A stretch of 64,000 bases of DNA. Source: Loripinus fragilis (lineage: Eukaryota; Mollusca; Bivalvia; Lucinida; Lucinidae). Location of the stretch: NCBI GenBank assembly GCA_964019695.1, contig OZ026516.1:79563018-79627017 (forward strand), in the 5' to 3' direction. A program made the position numbers and the translations under genes. Positions 33,392 through 44,715 of the stretch are shown piece by piece. The notes under the pieces were generated by a model that was not told the DNA's origin, made no database searches, and saw only the letters and a program-made list of their open reading frames with translations. Within the stretch, counting starts at the first letter, position 1; the number at the start of each line of letters is the position of its first letter.

Positions 33392-34681
33392 CTGCTGCAC
33401 GTACATACCATTAAATATGCATTGATTTGTCATTAAAACACCGTTAAAGTGACTTAACCCATTAATTATTGCCATTCATTTTTGTTGGAATATTTCTAAT
33501 GGGATGATACTATACCATGAGAATAGCATGATATTAAAGGGTGAATACTATTAAAATAACCATAAATTCTGCTACAACTGATATTCCAACTTTCAAGGCC
33601 ATTAAAAACCTGTCAATTCTTATCAAGAGCTGTTTTAAAGCCCTATAAAGGGAAATTAAATTAATGGTAAAACTTTTACTGACACTTAAAGTAATGATTA
33701 TAAGCCCCATTAATTTTGAATGCCCTTGAATGTAATGGCACAATTAATTTAAATGTATTTAATTGAAAAGGTAAAGAGTATTTTGATGAATTTAATGGTG
33801 CACCCAGTTAAATAGTAGTTAATTTAACAGGTTATATTTTCCATTATGATAAATTTAATTAGGCAGACAGTTTAACCCCTTCACTGCTGTATATAAGTGC
33901 ACGCTGTATACCAGGGGAAAATAAGGCTATTTTTATGTTATTATGGTGTGACATATAATTTCATACAAAATCATAACCAATGTAGGGATTTACACCAATT
34001 TTTTTCCTGCTTGTTTGAGACATTTGGTTCTATGTCTGAAATAATGTTTTCTAGTGATAGCATGTCAAAAAAATATTTTTCAAAAGCTGAAAATACATGA
34101 ATATCTACTTTGTTTTCAACATCATTGTTTTGGAATGGTTGGAAACCAACCGTTCAAAAATGCGAGAATGTCATTTTCCTCATTTACCATTTCTGATTCC
34201 GATTAATACCAATTGTCATCCATATACAAGCCGTTTTAGACTTCCAAAATAGCCTCTACTTCCAAGAAACACGACAAACGAACGCCACAATCAGCTGCCA
34301 TCTTGGAAAAAACCCGAGTTTTTCATCAAAAGGGCCATTTTCCCTGTAAAAAGCAAGCCACAAAAGCCATTTTGGCCGCTGAGTTATGGAATAAATATTG
34401 AAAAAGTTATCTCTTTCATTTTAGAACAGATTAGGATAATTGAGTTTTGTCCCTTTGACCGTTAATTTGGCTTTAAACTAGGACATATTCATCACTAGTG
34501 GTACTCGTGGTATTGCCATATGATAAGCGATTTTTATAACGAGCAGCACTCGTGGTAAGGCAGTGAAGGAGAAATGATAGTTAATCCAACCAGTTTAATT
34601 TCAATGGCATTTAATTTAATGGGACAACTTCAAGATAGTTATATCAACAATATTTTAATGGCAATGTATTTAATGCAGCAG
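33392..34681. mobile_element. Non-autonomous element interrupting satellite A
   Basis: Left ctgctgca...ttaaatatgcattg is mirrored at the right by caatgtatttaatgcagcag. Both flanks are satellite A. The interior is rich in ttaatgg and aatttaat words, plus a nested element at 33877-34570. The boundary also coincides with the satellite orientation switch. Confidence 0.6.
33877..34570. mobile_element. Nested element with ccttcactgc TIRs
   Basis: Left ccccttcactgctgtata is inverted at the right as ggtaaggcagtgaagg; internal inverted words include gcactcgtgg. Lies inside 33392-34681. Confidence 0.55.
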
Positions 34682-34694
34682 GGCCATTAAATGA

Positions 34695-35980
34695 CATTAA
34701 ACCAGCCTGGACATTCAACCAACCAACAAAATGCCTGTCCATCCTTCCAACTCAGATCAGCCTGGGCATTTAACAAACCAACAAAATACCTGTCCATCTT
34801 GCAAAGACTCAAATCAGCTTGGTCATTCAACCTACCAACAAAATGACTGTCCATCCTTCAAAGACTCAAATCAGCTTGGTCATTCAACCTACCAACAAAA
34901 TTACTGTCCATCCTTCAAAGACTCAAATCAGCTTGGTCATTCAACCTACCAACAAAATACCTGTCCATCCTTCAAAGACTCAAATCAGCTTGGTCATTCA
35001 ACCTACCAACAAAATACCTGTCCATCCTTCAAAGACTCAAATCAGCTTGGTCATTCAACCTACTAACAAAATGACTGTCCATCCTTCAAAGACTCAAATC
35101 AGCTTGGTCATTCAACCTACCAACAAAATACCTGTCCATCCTTCCAGAGACTCAAATCAGCTTGGTCATTCAACCTACCAACAAAATGACTGTCCATCCT
35201 TCAAAGACTCAAATCAGCTTGGTCATTCAACCTACCAACAAAATACCTGTCCATCCTACATACTCAGAACAGCTTGGGCATTCAACCAACCAACAAAATA
35301 CTGTGCAGTGTCCATCCTACAAAGACTCAGAACTGCCTGGGCATTTGACCAACCACAAAATATCTGTCTATCCTACAAAGACTCAGATCTGCCTAGGCAT
35401 TTGACCAACCACGAAATATCTGTCCATCCTACAAACTCAGATCAACATGAGCATTCAACCAACCACAAAGTACCAGTCCATCCTTCAAAGACTCAGATCA
35501 GCCTAGGCATTCAACCAACTAACAAATTACCTGACTATCCTAAAAGACTCAGACCATCTTAGGCATTCTACCAACCATAAAACCTACCCATCCTACAAAC
35601 TTAGCCGCCTGGGCAATTTTAATCAACCAACAAAATACCTGCACATACTACAAACTGAGATCAGCCAGGGTATTCTACCAACCAACAAAATACATGTTCA
35701 TCATTCAAACTCAGATCAGCCTGGGCATTAAACCAAGCAACAAAATACCTGTGGTACAAACTCAGATCAGCCTGTGTATTCAATCAACCAATAAAACACC
35801 TGCCATACAAACTCAGATCAGCCTGGGTATTCAATCAACCAACAAATTACCTGTCCATTGTACAAACTCAGATCAGCCTGGGTATTCAACCAACCAACAA
35901 ATTACCTGTCCATCCTTCAAACTCAGATCAGACTGGGTATTCAACCAACCTTATTGTACAAACTCAGATCAGCCTGGGCA
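34695..35980 (+). repeat. 57-bp satellite A, main array
   Basis: aatcagcttggt occurs at 34812, 34869, 34926, 34983, 35040, 35097, 35155 and 35212, a 57-bp period with one 58-bp step; units diverge further right. The unit contains caacctaccaacaaaat and tgtccatccttcaaagact. Because 57 is divisible by three, 19-residue repeating frames stay open (up to 247 codons). There is no independent sign of coding. Confidence 0.9.
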
Positions 35981-36428
35981 TATCATCATATCATAATCGG
36001 ATTTTGATTAACATGCAGGTGTAGGGGCATCCTCCACATCAGTGGGCCCCTTTCCAGGTAGCTGGCTCGCTGCACCCATAGCAGATCTCACACCTGATCT
36101 CCAGGTGCTCCTTTCTTGAGGGTCAACTGTGGTGAGCTTCCACTTACGGCAGTCTTTCTCTGTCAGTTTTTTCCATGTTTGCTTGGGCCTACCTGCCCCC
36201 CGCCTGCCTTCAATCTGTATATCATATGCTGTTCTGATTGCACCACTCAAACGCTCCACATGCCCAAACCAGCGAAGCCTTCTCTCTCTCAAAATGAGGT
36301 CGAGGTCCTCAAGCTGAAGCTTTGCCAGTAGTTCGCTTGACCTTACCGTGGCCACATCCTCTGGCTTGATACTGCAGATCTGTCTGATCTTGGCCCTATC
36401 ATGGCGTTGCAGATTTGTCTTGGTAAGT
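35981..36428 (-). pseudogene. LINE (non-LTR retrotransposon) 3'-end fragment inserted in satellite A
   Basis: The minus-strand frame at 36008-36355 ends a retroelement-type ORF2. It contains RRLRWFGHVERL followed by GRRGAGRPKQTWKKLTEKD, the C-terminal tail typical of many reverse-transcriptase ORFs of the LINE class. Reverse transcriptase and endonuclease domains are absent, as expected of a 5'-truncated insertion. The 3' end (low coordinate) has a short tgata-type tail before satellite sequence resumes. Both flanks are satellite A, so it inserted into a pre-existing array. Clade not assigned. Confidence 0.75.
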
Positions 36429-36985
36429 GCCCATTGTACAAACTCAGATCAGCCTGGGCATACAACCAACCAACAAATTATCTGTCCATTGTACAAACTC
36501 AGATCAGCCTGCGTATTCAATCAACCAACAAAATACCTGTCTATCCTTCAAACTCAGATCAGCCTGGGCATTTAACCAACCAACAAAATACCTGTCCATC
36601 CTTCAAACTCAGATCAGACTGGGTATTCAACCAACCCTATTGTACAAACTCAGATCAGCCAGGGTATTCAATCAACCAACAAATTACCTGCCCATTGAAC
36701 AAACTCAGATCAGCCTGGGTATTCAATCAACCAACAAAATACCTGTCCATCCTTCAAACTCAGATCAGACTGGGTATTCAATCAACCAACAAAATACCTG
36801 TCCATCCTACAAAGACTCAGATCCCCCTGGTATTCAATCAACCAACAAATTACCTGTCCATCCTTCAACCTCAGATCAGCCTGGGCATTCATCTAACCAA
36901 CAAATTACCCCTCCATTGTACAAACTCAGATCAGCCTGGGTATTCAACCAACCCCAACATACAAACTCAGATCAGCCTGGGTGTT
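36429..36985 (+). repeat. 57-bp satellite A, right part
   Basis: Continues the array after the LINE insertion. Units share caaactcagatcagcctggg, attcaatcaaccaacaaa and tgtccatc; unit length varies around 54-57 bp. Confidence 0.88.
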
Positions 36986-37106
36986 TACTCAGTCTGCTGT
37001 CAGCATGAAGCAGCTACTGACTGAGTGCACACACTGCGAAGCAGACTCAGCAATTGGAAACATTAAAGGTCCACTGAAAGCACAGTAAGATTCTGATCTG
37101 ACAGGA

Positions 37107-37357
37107 TATCTGAGCCAGCGCATGTAATTTTCAACAATGTGGCATTTTGACATGTGTAGACTCGGACGAGCCTCTGCAGCCTCCTTTTAAGCTTAGAAAC
37201 TCCAAATGATGTTCAGTCAGTAGCTTAACAATCATAGAATACTCAAGCGAATATCAAAGGCTCTGATTAGACTGCACGTATGCGCAGGCTAATCCGAGGC
37301 TTTGCTGGTCGCACACACCACATTGTTGGAAATCTCATGCACTGGCTCATCTGACAG
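37107..37357. mobile_element. MITE with about 36-bp TIRs
   Basis: atctgagccagcgcatg plus caacaatgtgg at the left is inverted at the right as ccacattgttgg then catgcactggctcatct. The interior gattagactgcacgtatgcg resembles the 4496-family interior, so the two may be distantly related. Confidence 0.75.
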
Positions 37358-37495
37358 TTGAATTATGATATATCCTTGTTGTAACATGTCTTCTCATGTC
37401 ATTTGATTGGTCCAGAAAAATGTAAATACACCTTTGTAAAAAGCCTTCAGTGTAAAAAGCCTTCAGCCACTACAATGACCTCCATGACTCACTAA

Positions 37496-37702
37496 TACAG
37501 TAAAACCTGTCTAAAACGGCCACTCTCAAAAATACCAAAGAACTGGTCTTTAAGACCAATTATCGCTTAATGCAGGTCAAATGTATTGCAGAATGCTCCC
37601 CTTGGAGCATTCTGCAATACATTTGACCTTCATTAAACTACCATTTGTCATTTAGATCTTTGTTTTGCCTATTTTTGAGTGACCACAAGACAGATTTTAC
37701 TA
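37496..37702. mobile_element. TA-flanked MITE, cagtaaaacctgtct ends, copy 1
   Basis: Begins tacagtaaaacctgtct and ends in the diverged inverse agacagattttacta. The central palindrome is gtattgcagaatgctcc and its complement. Better-preserved relative at 59690-59895. Ends and TA target fit a Tc1/mariner-type MITE. Confidence 0.8.
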
Positions 37703-38066
37703 ATGATTTAAAAATTCACAAATTTCACTGCCTGTGTATACATCTTGCACTCAGCAACAATGTCCACAAAATATCACTAAAGCTCATCACTCGACACGGT
37801 ATTTAAAAAAACTGACACTACATAAATGCACTCGAATTCACAAAAGAGAAAACAAACACAATCCTCTTCCTCGATCCCTTTTGTTATTATACAGTGGCTG
37901 ATTTATTGGTGTCCTACTTGAATCACTAATCAAGCATTGGTCACATGACCTCTTCCAGAGAGAACAGTGTCAGGGAAGTATTGGAAAATACAGAAGAGAC
38001 AACATGCTGATTTATCCGCATAAATTACTTCTGACCTTATCATTTTTCTTCCTCTAACTTGTAAAT
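37703..38066. other. Noncoding, nothing recognised
   Basis: No exon or repeat recognised. Confidence 0.3.
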
Positions 38067-38117
38067 ATATGCTCGCTGGATAATGGTTGTCAATGTAATT
38101 ATCCAGCGAGCATATCT
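38067..38117. repeat. Hairpin at the left edge of satellite B
   Basis: atatgctcgctggataat and its exact inverse flank a 15-bp loop containing ggttgtcaatgta, which itself matches satellite B. The hairpin therefore flanks a fragment of a satellite unit. Confidence 0.85.
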
Positions 38118-38238
38118 TATCTGTCACAGTGATTGTAGCATCACATCTAGGTCTACACTGGTTGTCAATGTACTTATCTGTCACAGTGAGTGTGGCATCA
38201 CATCTAGGTCTACACTGGTTGTCAATGTACAATCACAT
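38118..38238 (-). repeat. 57-bp satellite B, inverted block (two units)
   Basis: Two units read cttatctgtcacagtgattg and catctaggtctacactgg, the reverse complement of the main array. The orientation switches abruptly at about 38238. Confidence 0.9.
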
Positions 38239-40312
38239 CTAGATGTGATGCCACAATCAATGTGACAGATAAGTACATTGACAGCCAGTGTAGACCTAGA
38301 TGTGATGCCACAATCACTGTGACAGATAAGTACATTGACAACCAGTGTAGACCTAGATGTGATGCCACAATCATTGTGACAGATAAGTATATTGACAACC
38401 AGTGTAGACCTAGATGTGATGCCACAATCATTGTGACAGATAAGTATATTGACAACCAGTGTAGACCTAGATGTGATGCCACAGTCACTGTGACAGATAA
38501 GTACATTGACAACCAGTGTAGACCTAGATGTGATGCCACAATCACTGAGACAGATAAGTATATTGACAACCAGTGTAGACCTAGTCACTGCGACAGATAA
38601 GTACATTGACAACCAGTGTAGACCTAGATGTGATGCCACAATCACTGTGACAGATAAGTATATTGACAACCAGTGTATACCTAGATGTGATGCCACAATC
38701 ACTGTGACAGATAAGTATATTGACAACCAGTGTAGACCTAGATGTGATGCCACAATCACTGTGACAGATAAGTAAATTGACAATTAGTGTAGACCTAGAT
38801 GTGATGCCACAATCATTGTGACAGATAAGTATATTGACAACCAGTGTAGACCTAGATGTGATGCCACAATCACTCTGACAGATAAGTACATTGACAACCA
38901 GTGTAGACCTAGATGTGATGCCACAATCATTGTGACAGATAAGTATATTGACAACCAGTGTAGATGTAGATGTGATGCCACAATAACTGTGACAGATAAG
39001 TATATTGACAACCAGTGTAGACCTAGATGTGATGCCACAATCACTCTGACAGATAAGTACATTGACAACCAGTGTAGACCTAGATGTGATGCCACAATCA
39101 CTCTGACAGATAGGTACATTGACAACCAGTGTAGACCTAGATGTGATGCCACAATCACCATGACAGATAAGTACATTGACAACTAGTGTAAACCTAGATG
39201 TGATGCCACAATCACTCTGACAGATAAGTACATTGACAACCAGTGTAGACCTAGATGTGATGCCACAATCACTCTGACAGATAAGTACATTGACAACCAG
39301 TGTAGACCTAGATGTGATGCCACAATCACTGTGACAGATAAGTACATTGACAACCAGTGTAGACCTAGATGTGATGCTACAATCACTGTGACAGATAAGT
39401 ACATTGACAACCAATGTATACCTAGATGTGATGCCACAATCACTGTGACAGATAAGTACATTGACAACCAGTGTAGACCTAGATGTGATGCCACAATCAT
39501 TGTGACAGATAAGTATATTGACAACCAGTGTAGACCTAGATGTGATGCTACAATCACTGTGACAGATAAGTACATTGACAACCAGTGTAGACCTAGATGT
39601 GATGCTACAATCACTGTGACAGATAAGTACATTGACAACCAGTGTAGACCTAGATGTGATGCCACAATCACTCTGACAGATAAGTATATTGGCAACCAGT
39701 GTAGACCTAGATGTGATGCCACAATCACTGTGACAGATAAGTAAATTGACAATTAGTGTAGACCTAGATGTGGTGCCACAATCACCATGACAGATAAGTA
39801 CATTGACAACTAGTGTAGACCTAGATGTGATGCCATAGTCACTGTGACAGATAAGTACATTGACAACCAGTGTAGACCTAGATGTGATGCCACAATCACT
39901 CTGACAGATCAGTACATTGACAACCAGTGTAGACCTAGATGTGATGCCACAATCACTGTCACAGATAAGTACATTGACAACCAATGTATACCTAGATGTG
40001 ATGCCACAATCACTGTGACAGATAAGTACATTGACAACCAGTGTAGACCTAGATGTGATGCCACAATCACTGTCACAGATAAGTACATTGACAACCAATG
40101 TATACCTAGATGTGATGCCACAATCACTGTGACAGATAAGTACATTGACAACCAATGTATACCTAGATGTGATGCCACAATCACTGTGACAGATAAGTAC
40201 ATTGACAACCAGTGTAGACCTAGATGTGATGCCATAATCACTGCGACAGATATGTACATTGACAACTAGTGTAGACCTTTATGTGATGCCACAATCACTG
40301 TGACAGATAAGT
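38239..40312 (+). repeat. 57-bp satellite B, main array of about 36 units
   Basis: agtgtagacctag recurs every 57 bp (38287, 38344, 38401, 38458 and onward). Units contain acattgacaaccagtgtaga, gatgtgatgccacaatc and gtgacagataagt. One unit near 38585 is shortened. The variant taaattgacaattag occurs twice, 969 bp (17 units) apart, and aactagtgta twice, 627 bp (11 units) apart, indicating segmental duplication within the array. Three frames remain open, including a 524-codon minus-strand one. This follows from a stop-free 57-bp unit and is not evidence of a gene. Confidence 0.95.
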
Positions 40313-40487
40313 CTTCTTTTCTGGGCTTAACTATTTGCTCCCTGAGAAAGTTTTCATGCTCTTCTGTCTTCTGTTGATTTTTTTGAAAAATTCTTTCAGG
40401 AATACCATCTGAGTATCAAACAGATTGGATCCAGGTCAGGCCAGACGTATTGTAAGGTTGGAGAGAAGTATTATCCAGTCTAACATC
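40313..40487. other. Noncoding flank
   Basis: Contains ggatccaggtcaggcc, a word family seen also near 26690, 33035 and 61100. Confidence 0.3.
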
Positions 40488-40732
40488 CATGATCATGGGT
40501 GAAAGTTCAAAATGTCCAAACTCCTGAACTTAAAACTTGAAGTATGCCCACTAAATATTCACTAGTCAAGTTTAAATGGTCAATTGTCTTTAGACAGACT
40601 GTATAAAAATAAGAAAACCAATTAAAATCTACCTTATTCAGCATTTTGAGGCTGACTTTCTGTGGAAAGTCAACCTCAAAATCCTGAATTCAGGAATAAT
40701 CCTAAAAACTTTCACCCATGCATGATGAATCT
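40488..40732. mobile_element. Foldback MITE with catgggtgaaagtt TIRs
   Basis: catgatcatgggtgaaagtt at the left and aactttcacccatgcatg at the right are inverted. A central hairpin at 40639-40690 pairs cattttgaggctgactttc with its near-complement. Confidence 0.8.
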
Positions 40733-40799
40733 TTGTTGGATATTATAGGCAGTTTTAAAAGTCTTTACAGTTACATTAAGGACAAGAGGGTCAAAATGA

Positions 40800-42018
40800 C
40801 CCTTTGCCGCCCACCTGAGATTTCTATGTAACCGTGTTAAAGGAATATGCCCCGCATCCTACATAGATGATTTATTGGCCTCCGGCTAAGGAGAAATGAT
40901 ATGATTCAAAAGTTATTTCTATTTTTTAGCTCTGGTAGCCATGTTGTTCAGCCAACCTTCTGATTAATTAAGGTAGAGGGCACCATGAGTACCATTTTTT
41001 GTGAAATTATTTTGATTTTGGACATGTGGTTCAGGAGATTTCATTTCTTATCTACAGCTGTGCCAACCCCTTTTCCAGCCAGGCAAAACCATTTGTGCAT
41101 TTTTGGTAAAGGGCATCATGAGGAACATTTCTGTGAAATTATATTGAATTTGGACCAGTGGTTCAGGAGAAGGTCATTTAAAGACATTTCTCATCTAGAG
41201 CTCTGTCCACCCCTGTATTAAGCCTAGCAAAACTGTTTGTTCAATTTTGAAAGAAGCCATCATGAGGAACAATTCTGTGAAATTATTTTGAATGTGTAAA
41301 ATTGGTTCGGGAGGAGATGTCATTAAAAGACATTTCTTATCTAGAGCTCTGGCCCATATAAGGCCAAAGGGGCATAATTTGAACAAACTTGGTAGAAGTC
41401 CACTAGGTGATGCTACATACCAACTATCAGGGCTCAAGGCCTTGTGGTTTCTGTGAAAAAAATTTCATGTTTCCCTATATAAGCTTATGTAAAACCTGTG
41501 ACCCCCGGGGCGGGGCCATTTTTGGCCCAAGGGGCATAATCTGAAGAATCTTGGTAGAGGCCCACTAGGTGATGCTACATACCAAGTATCAAGGCTCCTG
41601 TGGTTTCAGAAGAAGATTTTTTCATGTTTTCCCTCTATAAGCCTATGGTAAAACATGTGACCTCAGGGGTGGGCCCATTTTTGGCCCCAGGGGCAAAATT
41701 TGAACAAACCTTGTAGAGGTCCACTAGATGATGCTTCATACTAAATATTAAGGCTCTAGGCCTTGTGGTTTTTTTAAGGTTTCATTTTGAAAATCTATTT
41801 TTAGCCTCTGTTACCTAGATATGCAATGGACTGTAACCATTTGAACAATTATTAAAGAGGGCTATATAAAGATCATTCCTGCCAAGTTTGGTCAAAATCC
41901 AGCCAGTTGTTTAGGAGATGTCCTTTGAAGCAATTGTTGACGACACACGACTGACAACGGACAACAGACATCCAAGTTAAAAATAGCTCACCATGAGCCA
42001 ATGGCTCAGGTGAGCTAT
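40800..42018. mobile_element. HINE-like element ending in a 36-bp hairpin
   Basis: Tandem modules contain ctagagctctgg, gcaaaaccatttgtgc, catcatgaggaac, ggaccagtggttcaggag, then ggggcataatttgaac and actaggtgatgctacatacc. They end in gacgacacacgactgac and a near-perfect hairpin (41983-42018, agctcacc / ggtgagct). No protein encoded. Confidence 0.65.
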
Positions 42019-42230
42019 CAAGTGACATCCATGGTGGAGCCATATTTGGGGCTCAGGTGAGCTATCATGTGACATCCATGGTGGGGCCATATTTGGCCGC
42101 CAGGGGCATAATTTGAACAAACTCGGTAGAGGATCACAAGATGATGCTACATATCAAATATCAAGACTCTTAGCCTAGTGGTTTCAGACCCAAGGACTCA
42201 ATCGAACTCGTCTGATATACTGGAAACCCC
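42019..42230. repeat. Adjacent partial HINE-like module
   Basis: tggtggggccatatttggc, ggggcataatttgaac and gatgctacatatcaaat repeat the preceding element; possibly a tandem or nested partial copy. Confidence 0.5.
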
Positions 42231-42480
42231 TGAAAGGGTAGTTTGGTAATTTGATGCATTCATCATTGTCTGCACTGTTTGCTATGATAAATGCAATATT
42301 CAGAGACTGAAGTACGCATTTATTAGGAAAGTCTACCTGTGACCCCTGAAAACATATAATATAAAGATCCCATCCTTATTTTAGCTATCTGTATGGGAAA
42401 ATCAATATTCCAAGAATCAAGGGAAAAAACTCTACAAACAAGACAACCACATTCGCAAGATTTGTCTCCCTTACAATATA
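42231..42480. other. Noncoding, nothing recognised
   Basis: No feature recognised. Confidence 0.3.
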
Positions 42481-43265
42481 CCTATAATATTTTTAATTCA
42501 GACTAAGTGGTTCAGAAGTAGATTTCATTTAAAGACATTTCTCAACGAGAGCTCTGGCAGCCACTTTGATCAGTGGAGTAGACCATTTGTGAAATTTTGG
42601 TAGAGTGCAACTTGAAGAACAATTCTTTTAAATTATTTTGAATTTGGACCAGTGTTACAAAAGAAGATGTCATTTAAAGACATTTCTTATCTAGAGCTCT
42701 GGCAGCCCCTTTGTTCAAAAGTGCAGAACCATTTGTTCAATTTTGGCAGAGTACATTGTGAGGAACAATTCAGAGAAATCATTTTGAATTCTGTAAAATC
42801 ATTTAAAGACATTTCTTATCTAGAGCTCTGGTGGCCCCTCTGTTCAGTGAACCAGAACCATTTGTGCAAATTTGGTAGAAGGCATCATGAGGAACAATTT
42901 TGTAAAATTATTTTGAATTTGGACCAGTGGTTTAGGAGGAAATCCCATTTAAAGCCATTTCTTATCTAGAGCTCTGGCGGCCCCTTTGTTCAGCAGACCA
43001 GAATCATTTGTGCAAGTTTGTTGGAAGGCATCATGGCGAAAAATTTTGTGAAATTATTTTGCTTCTGGACCAGTGGTCCAGAAAATGGCACTTAAAGGTA
43101 TTTTTTAATCTGGAGCTCTTGCAGCCCCTTTGTTCAGCCGAGCGGAACCATTGTGCAATTTTAGTAGAAGGTTATATGAGGAACAATTCTGTGAAATTAT
43201 TTTGAATTTTGGCCAGTGTTTCAAGAGATGTCCTTTAACAGATTAATTATCTGGAGCTCTGACAG
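42481..43265. repeat. HINE-like tandem modules, about 170-bp units
   Basis: At least four units carry tttaaagacatttcttatc, tagagctctgg, cccctttgttcag, accatttgtgcaa, catgaggaacaatt and tttggaccagtgg. Interrupted at 43266 and resumed at about 44335. Confidence 0.7.
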
Positions 43266-44334
43266 CCCTCCTGTTTAACCTTCTGTTTGCCAACAGGCCA
43301 CTTTTGGGCCACCAGTAGTACTCCTTTGAGTGCAAACGGGCCACTTTGGGGCCACCTGTTTGGTTTTGATTTTTGAGATAACTCCACTGCTATTTATATC
43401 TTAGTTGTTTTTTAAGTAAAGAAAAATCCCTTTTCAGCAAAATATTTTTGGTCGAGACTCTTTTCATTAAATGCACTAGGCATCAGAGGAGATTATATGA
43501 AGGTACTGTCGGTAAAAAATCAACATGCCGTTGCTATGTTTTTTCCCGCTTTCTATGACTTGACGTCATAAATCTCACGAGACGCCAATTGTAACGTGCG
43601 ACGGCGCGCAATGGACAAGGGACATCCAGAAAGTGTTTGTTTCGATGAAACGCAGCACAAAAAAGTGTTGTTGTTGTTTTTTCATTCTTTTGTCTCCTTT
43701 CTAAATATATTTTGTAAAACAAGTGAATGAATATAAAAAACAAATCAATGAATGCATGCAACGATCGCCTACGCTTCAAAACCAAAATTGTAAGAAATAA
43801 TACATTAGATGTGTCCCCGATATGCAGTTCCCTGAAGCAATTGGATCTTGTAAGAAATGAGATTAGGGATTCAGTGTTTTATTCCATCCGGGTCAGCTAC
43901 CGGACCTTTATCTTTAGTGGGTGTCTCATTCAGCCACGACAGGGAAACTCAGGATAAACATTATTATACAATGTAAGGGCTGACTGAACTTATAAACCAA
44001 CTTAATTTTTCGCATGTTGTCTTTGCTGAAATTTTGGCGTGGAATCATTTCCGTGTTTTGCAAAACTGGAATTTTAGTTTATGCATTTGTCCAGGTATTT
44101 GGGATGTGATTTTGTCTGGTAAGTGATATGACGTCATTTGGCGCTTATGCATCAGGACGTTTCGTTTTGGCGTACTGGAAGTGACGTCATATTGCCCATG
44201 ACAATATCGTAACATTATTTATATTTACTGGTTGGCTAAGACAATGGAGATGTAGCTCACAACATTATTTCAGTTATTTGTTTCTTGATAAAGGCCAAGT
44301 GGCCGAAAATTTGAAACAGAGTAAACATAGTGTT
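43266..44334. mobile_element. Insertion within HINE modules, unclassified, with CRE-like sites
   Basis: Non-module sequence between two HINE blocks. It has repeated gggccacttttgg words at its left, several tgacgtca-type octamers (about 43561, 44130, 44182) and a terminal stretch cttgataaaggccaagtgg ccgaaa before modules resume. It may be a solo terminal repeat of a retroelement. No coding region identified; boundaries approximate. Confidence 0.4.
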
Positions 44335-44601
44335 TTAATAAGAAATTTGGACCAGTGGTTCAGGAGTTGTCATTTAAATGTTTTCTTATCTAGAGCTCTG
44401 GCAGCCCTCCTGTTCGGTGGAGTGGAACCATTTATGCAATTTTGAAAGAGGGCATCATGGGGAACATTCATGTGAAGTTATATGAAATTTGGACCAGTGG
44501 TTCAGGAGGAGATGTTGTTTAATGAAAAGTTTAAAGACAGACGCACGACGGTTAAATACCGATCACAATAGCTCACCTTGGGCCTTCAACTCAGGTGAGC
44601 T
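44335..44601. repeat. HINE-like right end with hairpin
   Basis: The module resumes (aatttggaccagtggttcag), followed by gacagacgcacgacgg and a hairpin agctcacctt / aggtgagct at 44570-44601, like that at 41983. Confidence 0.6.
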
Positions 44602-44715
44602 TAAATGGGAGAACATGTAGACTGACTAACAACGATGCGCAGAATCTAATCACCGTTTTTTCAACACATAAGACATAGGACAAATTTTATTTAAAGTCAG
44701 AGAATATAAACCAAA

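Noticed and set aside
34695..40312. Spaced repeats of regular length, superficially CRISPR-like
   Set aside because: The repeats are contiguous 57-bp units with no unique spacers. The sequence is eukaryotic (spliced exons, SINEs) and no cas genes are present.
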